Assembly: GCF_019665765.1 (NCBI RefSeq)
Contig: NZ_CP081150.1
Coordinates: 2,666,001-2,730,000, forward strand
Length of the DNA: 64,000 nt
Source: Deefgea tanakiae
GTDB lineage: Bacteria; Pseudomonadota; Gammaproteobacteria; Burkholderiales; Chitinibacteraceae
Direction of reading: 5' to 3'
The notes under the pieces are model-generated. The model saw only the letters and a list, made by a program, of their open reading frames with translations, did not search any database and was not told where the DNA came from. Shown here piece after piece: positions 43,818 through 51,507 of this stretch (position 1 is the first letter of the stretch; every line of letters begins with the position of its first letter). The position numbers were made by a program, and so were the translations under genes.

Positions 43818-44696
43818 ATGGATAGCAATGCCAAACGCGCACACTTAGCCAAAATAACCGCTCGCCTATCTGGCGGCAGTACCCCCATAAGCAGCGAAGC
43901 CCCAACCCCCGCCAATCGAACGCCAAGTACGCCGACCGATCGGCCTAACCATTCGCACACCCCCGCGCACGAGCGCAAGCATGAAGCAAAACACGCTCCA
44001 CGCCCACACAATGAGCATAAGCACGAGACAAAACATCCACCAGGCTCACTCAATGAGCGCATGCACACCCCTAAGCTTACCGCCGATGCGATGCTATCAG
44101 CGCCAAGCAGCCGCCAGTTTATTGGCAACACCGAAACCATCATTGCCATCGGCGCTTCCACTGGTGGCACACAAGCACTGGAGCAGGTACTCACTCAAGT
44201 CGCAGCTAACTCGCCAGGTATTGTGATTGTTCAGCATATGCCAGAAAAGTTCACCAGTAGCTTTGCGGCACGCCTTAACACTCGCTGCAAAATCGAAGTC
44301 CGTGAAGCCAAAAACAATGAACGTATTTTGCCTGGTGTCGCCTTGGTCGCGCCCGGTGGCAAACATATGCTAATCAAACGGGCCAATAATCAGTACATTG
44401 TTGAAGTTCTCGATGGCCCTCTCGTTTGCCGTCATCGACCCTCAGTCGATGTGTTATTTCGCTCTGCAGCCGCAGCGGCGGGTAAAAATGCCGTTGGTTT
44501 TATCCTTACCGGCATGGGTGATGATGGTGCGCGTGGAATGAAAGAAATGTTCGATATGGGCTCAACCACCTACGCCCAAGACCATGCGAGCTGTGTGGTG
44601 TTTGGCATGCCTAAAGAAGCGATTGATATGAAAGGCGTGAGTAAAATTATTCCGCTTAGCCAAGTTGCGGCGGCGATCAATCAATATGGAAAATGA
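43818..44696 (+). CDS. Receiver-less CheB-type protein-glutamate methylesterase
   Basis: CheB enzymes remove methyl groups from chemoreceptor glutamates. The 292-residue product has the C-terminal catalytic domain with the Ser-His-Asp triad in IGASTGG, QHMPEKF and GMGDDGARG. The usual N-terminal receiver domain is missing. Residues 1-100 are instead a low-complexity Pro/Thr/His/Lys tail with a repeated [18 protein letters not shown] pattern. The ATG follows GGAG. Its stop overlaps the next start (ATGA). It cannot be controlled by CheA phosphorylation in the usual way. Target receptors are not in the window. Confidence 0.85.
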   Translation: MDSNAKRAHLAKITARLSGGSTPISSEAPTPANRTPSTPTDRPNHSHTPAHERKHEAKHAPRPHNEHKHETKHPPGSLNERMHTPKLTADAMLSAPSSRQFIGNTETIIAIGASTGGTQALEQVLTQVAANSPGIVIVQHMPEKFTSSFAARLNTRCKIEVREAKNNERILPGVALVAPGGKHMLIKRANNQYIVEVLDGPLVCRHRPSVDVLFRSAAAAAGKNAVGFILTGMGDDGARGMKEMFDMGSTTYAQDHASCVVFGMPKEAIDMKGVSKIIPLSQVAAAINQYGK

Positions 44697-45454
44697 GTTC
44701 ACGCACGATGAAAAGCATGGTTTTCTTTTTATTGAGTCTCACGCTATTTAGCTCACTTTTAAAGGCAGCGGAGCCAATTCGCTTAGTCACCGGCAATTAC
44801 CCGCCTTACGAATATGAAGAAGCGGGCGAAATCAAAGGCTTGGTCGTTGACGTTTTGAAAGAGGCTTTTGCGCGCAGCAATCAAAGCGTCGAATTCAAAG
44901 TCGTTCCTTGGGCTAGGGCGCTCTGGATGGCGCAGCATGGCGAGGCGGATGCTGTGTTTGCGACGATCAAAACGCCTGAGCGCAAACAAGTCTTAAATTT
45001 CTCTAATGAATCACTCATTCCACTGTCTTCCGCTTTTTTCGTCAAGAAAGGAAGCCCGATTCAATACAACGGCGACCTCAATACGCTGGCTGAGCAAAAC
45101 ATTGGTTTACTGCGCCAAGGTAGTCATGGGATTGCATTTGATACCGCTGTCCAAAACGGCACCCTCAAATATCCAGACTTCACCACCGACACACTTACCA
45201 ACATCAAAAAACTCGTCGCAGGGCGAATCGATATGATGGCGGGCGACCGAATTGGCACGCTGCATCTTTTGCAACAAAATAAACTACTTGACCAAGTGAA
45301 TGTACTCGCTCCTGAAATCAATACATCGGCCAGTTATCTCGCTTTTAGTAAAAGCAAAGACCACACAGCGACCCGCGACGCCATCGATAAAGCGATTAGA
45401 TCAATGAAAAAAGACGGCAGCTACCAACGCATCGTTGATAAATATACTCGCTAA
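44693..45454 (+). CDS. Periplasmic solute-binding protein, family 3
   Basis: This 253-residue protein has a signal peptide ([20 protein letters not shown], probable cut before AEPIRL) and one SBP_bac_3 domain ([44 protein letters not shown]). Ligands of the family are usually polar amino acids, but solo members often feed signalling proteins. No ABC permease or ATPase genes are adjacent, so a sensory role is plausible (inference). The start may be 44693 (overlapping cheB) or the ATG at 44708. Confidence 0.85.
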   Translation: MSSRTMKSMVFFLLSLTLFSSLLKAAEPIRLVTGNYPPYEYEEAGEIKGLVVDVLKEAFARSNQSVEFKVVPWARALWMAQHGEADAVFATIKTPERKQVLNFSNESLIPLSSAFFVKKGSPIQYNGDLNTLAEQNIGLLRQGSHGIAFDTAVQNGTLKYPDFTTDTLTNIKKLVAGRIDMMAGDRIGTLHLLQQNKLLDQVNVLAPEINTSASYLAFSKSKDHTATRDAIDKAIRSMKKDGSYQRIVDKYTR

Positions 45455-45480
45455 ATCAATGCACGAAGGAGTAGATCACC

Positions 45481-46305
45481 GTGTTGTACTGGCACTCCAT
45501 ATTCTGGATCGGAATTTTAATTGGGATTCGTGGCGTTATTTCATGGGTACAGATCCCGGGTGGACACGACTTTTTTGGTTTGCTGATCACATGTCTTCTG
45601 CTGTGCTATGCATGGTTTCACTTAGGATTTCGCAGCGAACTTCGCTCATTTTTACTGGGCGTGAGTTTATATTTGATTGCTGGCGTTTTAGATTGGCTCG
45701 ATGGGATATTCAACCCAGATAGTTTTGAGGGACAGCTCGTTAATACACTAGATGATTTATTTTTTGCTGCTGGGATTTTGTTTATTGGGCTGGCTTTTAT
45801 TCGCGTTATGCTTGAGCGCGACAAACTCGAACAAAAACTCTATCAAAAAGCTTACTTGGATGAACTCACAGAGCTAGGTAATCGACGTGCACTATTTGAG
45901 CAGCTAGAAATCGTTTTACCCTCTCAATCGGGGACTTTGCTCTATATCGACGTTAATCTCTTCAAACAAGTCAACGATCAATTTGGTCACGATAGAGGCG
46001 ATTTTGTATTGCGTGAATGTGCAGGGCTACTTAAGCAATGTGGTGGCCTTGCTTATCGGCTTGGCGGCGATGAATTTGTCGTATTATTAAGCGAAGAAAA
46101 TCCAACCGTCATTTGCGAGCAATTGCAGCAAAGCGTCCAAGTCCTTACCGCCGAACATGGCATTTCATTTAGTATTGGCATTGCACCTTTTGCCCCCAAT
46201 ACCTATGAAAACCCAGATGCCCTATTGGCTCATGCAGATCAGGAAATGTATGCCGCTAAGCAACGTTTCCGAAGTCAAAAACACTTAATGGCACGAACTG
46301 ACTAA
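45481..46305 (+). CDS. Membrane diguanylate cyclase (GGDEF)
   Basis: This 274-residue protein has four or five N-terminal membrane helices (residues 1-105), a short coiled segment (LERDKLEQKLYQKAYLDEL) and a full GGDEF domain: DELTELGNRRALF, YIDVNLFKQVND with the metal Asp, and RLGGDEFVVLL. It should make c-di-GMP. No RxxD inhibitory site is evident. The start is GTG at 45481 with AGGAG nine bases upstream. It lies 26 nt after the solute-binding gene, so it is probably in one operon with it and cheB. Confidence 0.88.
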   Translation: MLYWHSIFWIGILIGIRGVISWVQIPGGHDFFGLLITCLLLCYAWFHLGFRSELRSFLLGVSLYLIAGVLDWLDGIFNPDSFEGQLVNTLDDLFFAAGILFIGLAFIRVMLERDKLEQKLYQKAYLDELTELGNRRALFEQLEIVLPSQSGTLLYIDVNLFKQVNDQFGHDRGDFVLRECAGLLKQCGGLAYRLGGDEFVVLLSEENPTVICEQLQQSVQVLTAEHGISFSIGIAPFAPNTYENPDALLAHADQEMYAAKQRFRSQKHLMARTD

Positions 46306-46328
46306 GCTTTATTTAAATAAGAATTAAG

Positions 46329-46688
46329 TTAGCAAGTTTTAGCAGAACATCGCTGCAATTTACTTTGTAGCTCCGTCATGCCGCCGCCATCATAAACTCG
46401 CTGAAAGCCGATTTGTTCAAGGCTTTTCACAGCAATCGCCGAACGGCGTCCACTACGGCAGTAAATCAAAATAGGGCTATTTTTGCTGGCCGACTTGACC
46501 GTGTGTATCCCTTTGCCAATTTGCTCATAAGGGATATTCACCGCCCCCTCAAGATGACCCGCAGCAAACTCCTCAGCAGTTCGTACATCAATAATGACCG
46601 CTGGTTTAACACCGTTAAACGTAAAGTCAGCTGCCACAGCACTCATCGAAACCCACATCAGTAAAAGGACTCGCAAGACGATTTGCAT
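46329..46688 (-). CDS. Secreted single-domain rhodanese
   Basis: This 119-residue sulfurtransferase-type protein has an N-terminal signal peptide (about 19 residues ending in MSAVA) and one rhodanese domain: IIDVRTAEEFAAGHLEGAVNIP and the active-site loop CRSGRRS with catalytic Cys. It resembles periplasmic PspE-type rhodaneses. The ATG at 46688 has GGAG seven bases before it. It lies 35 bp after hemF on the same strand. Confidence 0.85.
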   Translation of the reverse strand: MQIVLRVLLLMWVSMSAVAADFTFNGVKPAVIIDVRTAEEFAAGHLEGAVNIPYEQIGKGIHTVKSASKNSPILIYCRSGRRSAIAVKSLEQIGFQRVYDGGGMTELQSKLQRCSAKTC

Positions 46689-46723
46689 GCTTTTTCTCCT
46701 CAAAACGACAGATAAATTTCTGG

Positions 46724-47698
46724 CTATGTATCAAGCCATGCCTTGATGGGCAGAAATTGAGTCAACAAAGCAGCCTCAGGGCTACCCACCTCGGGGTGAT
46801 AGTCATAGCGCCAATTGGCCATCGGCGGCATCGACATCAAAATCGATTCGGTACGCCCGCCAGACTGCAAACCAAACAGCGTACCGCGATCCCACACCAA
46901 ATTAAATTCCACATAACGACCACGGCGATAAGCTTGCCAATCACGCTCACGCGCACCGTATTCACAGTCTTTGCGGCGCTCTACAATCGGCACGTAGGCA
47001 GCCAGAAAAGCATCACCCACCGCTTGCATCATCGCAAGGCTGCCATCAAAACCCAGTTCAGAAAAATCATCAAAGAAAATGCCACCAATCCCGCGTGCTT
47101 CATTGCGGTGCTTGAGGAAAAAGTATTTGTCGCACCAATCTTTAAAACGCGGATACAAATCATCACCAAATGGCGCGAGTGCATCGGCACAGCTTTGGTG
47201 GAAATGCTTCGCGTCTTCCTGATGGCCATAATAGGGAGTCAAGTCCATCCCGCCACCAAACCAAAAAACTGGCTGTGATTGCGAGGCTGCACCTGCGTTG
47301 GCTTCGTCAGCATCTCCTTGGTTCGCTCCCGAACTCTTTGCCAGTTCTACTTCGGGCGGCTTAGCGATAAAAAATCGTACATTCATGTGTACGGTGGGAA
47401 TGTAAGGGTTACGCGGATGCAGCACCAGCGACACGCCCATGGCTTCCCACGCGCGGCCCGCGAGTTCGGGGCGATGCGCACTGGCTGATGGCGGCAATGT
47501 TGCGCCCATCACATGCGAGAAATTCACGCCACCGCGCTCAAACAGTGCTCCGCCTTCAATCAAGCGACTAATACCACCGCCACCTTCTGGCCGCTCCCAG
47601 CTGTCGGTGCGAAAGCACGCGCCATCAAGGTTTTCCAAAGTGGCAACGATATTTTGTTGCAAGGTCAGCAGGTAATCTTTAACAGCGGTGATGTTCAT
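46724..47698 (-). CDS. hemF: Oxygen-dependent coproporphyrinogen-III oxidase
   Basis: HemF oxidatively decarboxylates coproporphyrinogen III to protoporphyrinogen IX in aerobic heme synthesis. From the ATG at 47698 (GGAG upstream) it is 324 residues with [27 protein letters not shown] and [19 protein letters not shown]. An Ala/Ser/Asp-rich stretch of about 25 residues (roughly 118-143) interrupts the usual link before VFWFGGG and is not in E. coli HemF. Frame and flanks are intact, so it is probably a surface loop. Confidence 0.95.
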   Translation of the reverse strand: MNITAVKDYLLTLQQNIVATLENLDGACFRTDSWERPEGGGGISRLIEGGALFERGGVNFSHVMGATLPPSASAHRPELAGRAWEAMGVSLVLHPRNPYIPTVHMNVRFFIAKPPEVELAKSSGANQGDADEANAGAASQSQPVFWFGGGMDLTPYYGHQEDAKHFHQSCADALAPFGDDLYPRFKDWCDKYFFLKHRNEARGIGGIFFDDFSELGFDGSLAMMQAVGDAFLAAYVPIVERRKDCEYGARERDWQAYRRGRYVEFNLVWDRGTLFGLQSGGRTESILMSMPPMANWRYDYHPEVGSPEAALLTQFLPIKAWLDT

Positions 47699-47738
47699 AA
47701 ACGGCTCCAACAGAATGGCCGCATCATACGCGCACCAA

Positions 47739-47774
47739 TAAAAACGCTCCAGCTTGTTCAACAAGCGGGAGCGT
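47739..47774 (-). terminator. Terminator of the M60 peptidase gene
   Basis: A long stem (ACGCTCC and GCTTGTT pairing with AACAAGC and GGAGCGT around one mismatch) runs into TTTTATT on the minus strand. It lies beyond repeat copy D and just upstream of hemF. Confidence 0.85.
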
Positions 47775-47794
47775 CAATTCAAATGCATCAGACA

Positions 47795-47842
47795 TGTATA
47801 CTACCGCAGACATTAATAATTAATGCCTACAGCTAAATACCC
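47795..47842. repeat. 48-nt GTATA/TATAC unit, copy D
   Basis: This 48-nt unit runs from TGTATA to ATACCC, with a palindromic centre CATTAATAATTAATG. It lies three nt from the M60 peptidase stop codon and upstream of its terminator. Confidence 0.75.
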
Positions 47843-47845
47843 CTA

Positions 47846-49735
47846 TCAGTATAATTTATAAGCCACATTACTATCGCGATTGAGCCAAATTGGATCAGTC
47901 AGCGTTTTCAACGCCATACCGTTCAATTTGGTTTGCGTTGTAGCCGTCACTGGGATGCCCCAGGCATTAAAAAACGGCGTTAAATCGTAGCCCGCAACAC
48001 GGCTGGTTTCGACGATAAACATTTGCTTTTCGGCATCGTCGCCACTTGGGCGCTGCGCCGCAGGCAAGTTGCGATAGTTCGCACCGAGCTTGGCGTAGAA
48101 ATCACGACCAAACGCTAAATCCAGCTGCCAGAACATCGTAGCACGCACGAACAAGTCTTTTTGCGCAGCGAAGTCACGCGTGCTTTGTTTCAAATACGCA
48201 AAGGTATTGGTCCAAGTGCCTTCGACTTCATAACGCGATGGCTGACCCAAAGCGCGCTGTACATAGGCTGAAGTCAGATTCACCGTCACTTCAGTTTGAT
48301 CCGTCCACGTAAATGTGCTCATTTGATACTGATGGCCCAACTCATGCCACGGGCCCCAACCGCCTTCGCGCAAGGTCTTGCTATTGAGCACGGGACGAAT
48401 CGCGCCATCAGCGGACGCCGAAGCCATGCGATATTGCCATGAGTACATCCAGCCATCGTACGGCGGCAATTCAACATAGTGGAAGCGATGTGGCGTTGGA
48501 ATATGTGGTGAAGCATTACCCGCGTTCAAACCATATTGCTCATTGGCCAAACCGACGATTTGATCCCACAGCATCATCAAAGCCACTGGATCATCAACGT
48601 GTTTTTTAACCTTTTCCATTGTTGCGGTCAGCATAATGCGATTACCGACTAATTCACCGTACGGCGCATCGCCATATTCCGCGAGCATCGCTTGCCAGTT
48701 CGCAGGCGTATGCTGGCCCAGCACAAAGCGTGGCATCACGCGGCCACCCGATAAAATCTCAACTTTCAGCTCACCACCGGTAGGCTGATTAAACGCCGCC
48801 ACATACACCGCGCCTTTCACGTTGGACACAATCGTGTTGCTGCCGACATTGAGTTTTATTTTCTGATCTGTATCGTAATTCCAAGTGTCATCATCAATAC
48901 TGTGCAACCAGATTTCTGGCTGTTTATTCGGTGCTAAGCCTGTGTAAACATAATTCACCACTAGCGTATCGCCTGGTTGTACCCAGTAACCTGTCGACTG
49001 GAATGGCGTATGGTTAAAGCTGCGCAATTGCGCGGCACGCAAAGTGCCAACATCACCCGGCTGGTCTAAAGTCAGCGCGCGCGGCGGCACAATATTGCTT
49101 GCCACTGGTGTTGCCGTTGGTTTAAGGGTAGGCACAGCAGTCGGAGCTGGTGTCGCTGTTGGTTTAACAGTTGCTGCAGCAGTCGGCAGAGCGGTTGGAG
49201 CCGCCGTTGCTGTAACTGTAGGTTTAATCGTTGGTGTCACCGTAGTTGAGCATGCACCTAAATCCCCCCAAGGCAGACCCACGCCGACGTTATCACTTGG
49301 CACATTGCCGCGCGTCCACCACTGCGCTTTGTAAGTACGACCCTTATAGCTCACGCTTTGGCCCGTTGTGTAGGCGGTGCTGCTGCTCCATGCGGCGGAG
49401 CTGCAACTAGTCGCCGTTGGTGCGCTAGTGACGACAGGGGCTGCGGTCGGTGCATTCGTTGGTGCTGCGCTTGGTTTTGTCGTCACCGCACTCGTTGGTA
49501 TAGGTGTATTCACCGCACCGCTGACTTTGACCCACACGCCCCATTGCCCAGAAAGGCTAGGGTTATCGTTAATCGTCCACCATTTATTGCTGTACAGCTG
49601 ACCTTGGTAACTTACCACTGTACCGGCTGTCTCATACGTTTTGCTACTGCTCCACTCACTGGCGGTGGCGGCTTGGACTGGCGCAATTTGGCTAATAACT
49701 GCAGCCAATACACCAATACGCAACATCTGTTTCAT
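47846..49735 (-). CDS. Secreted M60-family metallopeptidase with two chitin-binding modules
   Basis: This 629-residue exported protein starts with a signal peptide (about 1-22, cut after PVQA). A CBM5/12-type module follows at about 26-72 (aromatic-rich, YQGQLYSNKWWT), then a Pro/Thr-rich linker. A second module lies at about 113-162 (YKGRTYKAQWWTRG), then another Pro/Thr/Ala linker. The peptidase M60 (enhancin/mucinase-like) region occupies roughly residues 240-600. The zinc motif HELGH sits in GPWHELGHQYQM, followed by Glu in DQTEVTVNL. It probably attacks chitin-associated glycoproteins or mucins outside the cell. The substrate is inference. Confidence 0.88.
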   Translation of the reverse strand: MKQMLRIGVLAAVISQIAPVQAATASEWSSSKTYETAGTVVSYQGQLYSNKWWTINDNPSLSGQWGVWVKVSGAVNTPIPTSAVTTKPSAAPTNAPTAAPVVTSAPTATSCSSAAWSSSTAYTTGQSVSYKGRTYKAQWWTRGNVPSDNVGVGLPWGDLGACSTTVTPTIKPTVTATAAPTALPTAAATVKPTATPAPTAVPTLKPTATPVASNIVPPRALTLDQPGDVGTLRAAQLRSFNHTPFQSTGYWVQPGDTLVVNYVYTGLAPNKQPEIWLHSIDDDTWNYDTDQKIKLNVGSNTIVSNVKGAVYVAAFNQPTGGELKVEILSGGRVMPRFVLGQHTPANWQAMLAEYGDAPYGELVGNRIMLTATMEKVKKHVDDPVALMMLWDQIVGLANEQYGLNAGNASPHIPTPHRFHYVELPPYDGWMYSWQYRMASASADGAIRPVLNSKTLREGGWGPWHELGHQYQMSTFTWTDQTEVTVNLTSAYVQRALGQPSRYEVEGTWTNTFAYLKQSTRDFAAQKDLFVRATMFWQLDLAFGRDFYAKLGANYRNLPAAQRPSGDDAEKQMFIVETSRVAGYDLTPFFNAWGIPVTATTQTKLNGMALKTLTDPIWLNRDSNVAYKLY

Positions 49736-50057
49736 GGGTCTCTACTCCGTTTTTCATTATTTTTATGCCAACGGCAAATTAGCAGCAAAGCAGCACAAAA
49801 GGGGATCTGGCTGCTGAGTAACAATTAAACATTGGCTTTTTGTTGCAGATGAACTCAGGCGTAAGTGCGTTACAGATTTGAGTAAAAATTGTGCAATTAT
49901 TTCTGAAAAAGAACCGTCTGCAGTCATCAGCACCGTCGACTAAATCCATGAGCGGACGCTAATATTGCAAATAAATCATGACAAATCAATACATTGCAGA
50001 GCGGGTTTCCCGTGCAGGGTGAACTATTTCACATCAAATCCAAGCAACTTTTGGGCA
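49736..50057. other. Long upstream region of the M60 peptidase gene
   Basis: These 322 bp contain no gene, and no confident promoter stands out. The DNA is AT-rich near 49970. AAACGGAGTAGAG provides the SD just before the ATG. The length suggests a regulated promoter. Confidence 0.5.
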
Positions 50058-50092
50058 TAAAAAAAGCCTCAAACTCAATCGTTTGAGGCTTT
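50058..50092 (-). terminator. Terminator of panD
   Basis: A perfect 12-bp stem AAAGCCTCAAAC/GTTTGAGGCTTT with a 6-nt loop and T-run on the minus strand lies 50 nt after the panD stop. Confidence 0.9.
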
Positions 50093-50142
50093 CATCGACT
50101 CAACGTGGCAGCATAAATCGCCACGTGCCAACGAAGATCGGC

Positions 50143-50523
50143 TTAAAGTTCCTGCGTTGGAATCGCGTTTTTACTGTGCGTCATTTGATTATTGCTATCG
50201 ACATAAATCAACGACGGTTTGTGATCAACGAGCTCTTCATCGCTGTAATCAGCAAACGTAGCAATAATCAGCAAATCGCCGACTTGCGCATGGCGCGCAG
50301 CAGAGCCGTTCACCGAAATAATCCCTGAGCCACGCTGACCTTTAATGGCGTAAGTTGAAAAACGCGCGCCGTTGTTGATATTCCAAATATCAATCGCTTC
50401 GTATTCGCGGATATTGGCAGCTTCAAGCAGGTTTTCATCAATCGCACACGAGCCTTCGTAATGCAGCTCAGCATGGGTGGCTGTCACACGGTGCAGTTTA
50501 GATTTCAACATATTGCGTTGCAT
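50143..50523 (-). CDS. panD: Aspartate 1-decarboxylase
   Basis: PanD makes beta-alanine from aspartate for pantothenate and CoA. It is a pyruvoyl enzyme made by self-cleavage. The 126-residue proenzyme has the cleavage site Gly-Ser in [10 protein letters not shown] (residues 24-25) and [19 protein letters not shown]. It is alone, with its own terminator and a repeat-bearing upstream spacer. No other pan genes are nearby. Confidence 0.97.
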   Translation of the reverse strand: MQRNMLKSKLHRVTATHAELHYEGSCAIDENLLEAANIREYEAIDIWNINNGARFSTYAIKGQRGSGIISVNGSAARHAQVGDLLIIATFADYSDEELVDHKPSLIYVDSNNQMTHSKNAIPTQEL

Positions 50524-50657
50524 AAATTTTCTCCCGCGCAGTCGGCTTAGTTAAAGTAAGTAAGCCAAACTTAGAGCGCATTTCATAATGGCGCGATTAT
50601 AAATGGATTTATTCAATCACCCAATGCGGGTTAACAATAAATATCAGCGCTTGTTTT

Positions 50658-50774
50658 AAAAGCCGCGAGCGACTATCAAAGCGGCGAGGCCGGAACACAG
50701 GAACCGGAATGTACTTTTGTACTGAGGATTCCGAGTGCCGCCCGAATCACTATCACTGGATGCACAGCGATTTT
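50658..50774 (-). repeat. AAAA-GC...GCGATTTT-bounded structured element, copy 1
   Basis: This GC-rich element of about 117 bp lies 11 nt after the stop of the zinc-ribbon gene. Its ends are inverted (AAAAGCCGC / GCGATTTT). The core folds into a hairpin with GTAC-TTTT-GTAC at the tip and GGAA/TTCC below. A related element follows purH (60452). Confidence 0.55.
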
Positions 50775-50785
50775 AAAATAGGCCC

Positions 50786-51382
50786 TCAGGCTTTAGCGCG
50801 ATAAATCAAACAGCCGTCGAGCAAATACTCACCTTCGCCCACCTGTGCATTGGGCGCAATCCGATCGAACTCAAAGCGATTACCATCAAGCAAGAGCCAC
50901 GCTGGAATCGCTTTGTCTTGAAAACGACCAATTGCCTCTTCGGCACGAACAATATCCTGCGCCTTCACTTGCTGTCGTGCGGCGTTAACGCGCGCGATTT
51001 CAGCGGCATCTTCTGCCGCATCACGTGCTTCGGGCAACACATCAAAGGCAGAGCGATTGAGCATCGCCTGCGGCGCTGTTTCGCCTTTTTGCACGGGCAG
51101 AACGCGTAAATACCAATTAAACAACAAACGCGGCAAGACAACGCGTTTGACTTGTTTCTCTGGATTAATCACGCAAGCCACACCAAACACTTCACCACAT
51201 TTATGGCATTTGGCTTCAGCGGCAATCGCAATATGGTCTTCGACCAAGCGCGCTACGCCTTCCATTTGCTTGGCTTCCAGCATCGTGCCGCATTTCACGC
51301 AGGGCTTGGAAAACTGTTTCACTTGATTACCATTGGCAAACTTCAACGGTAAAAAATCACTGAGGCGGCGGTTAGGCTGCAT
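50786..51382 (-). CDS. Conserved hypothetical protein with zinc-ribbon motif
   Basis: This 198-residue protein starts from the ATG at 51382 (MQPNRRLSDFLPLKF), behind AAGGA. Two CxxC pairs (CVKCGT at about residue 28 and CHKCGE at about 59) should form a zinc ribbon. A helical, Ala/Glu-rich region and a C-terminal beta part follow. There is no signal or membrane segment. The open frame extends upstream to 51493 but only through a repeat element, so the long form is rejected. Function is unknown. The neighbour is an RNase II-type enzyme. Confidence 0.75.
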   Translation of the reverse strand: MQPNRRLSDFLPLKFANGNQVKQFSKPCVKCGTMLEAKQMEGVARLVEDHIAIAAEAKCHKCGEVFGVACVINPEKQVKRVVLPRLLFNWYLRVLPVQKGETAPQAMLNRSAFDVLPEARDAAEDAAEIARVNAARQQVKAQDIVRAEEAIGRFQDKAIPAWLLLDGNRFEFDRIAPNAQVGEGEYLLDGCLIYRAKA

Positions 51383-51410
51383 CGTTATTCCTTCAGAATT
51401 AATGTAGATA

Positions 51411-51502
51411 TAGGGCGGGTTAGCCCAAGGCGTAACCCGCCAATTAAGTTCCACATATAAGGAACGGCTATCAGCGCGGATTAATAAAGCCAACCCGCCC
51501 TA
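51411..51502. repeat. 92-bp element with TAGGGCGGGTT terminal inverted repeats
   Basis: Left end TAGGGCGGGTTAGCC and right end GCCAACCCGCCCTA are inverted copies. A second GGCGTAACCCGCC arm makes the left half a hairpin. It lies between the stop of the RNB gene and the start of the zinc-ribbon gene. This sequence style recurs in many proteobacterial intergenic regions. It may be a small non-autonomous mobile or REP-like element. Confidence 0.6.
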
Positions 51503-51507
51503 CACAA

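Noticed and set aside
49044-49334. Gly/Val-rich plus-strand frame that looks like a repeat protein
   Set aside because: It is the antisense image of the Pro/Thr/Ala linker of the M60 peptidase.
51383-51493. N-terminal extension of the zinc-ribbon protein
   Set aside because: The extra 37 codons are read through the inverted-repeat element. A good RBS marks the internal ATG at 51382.
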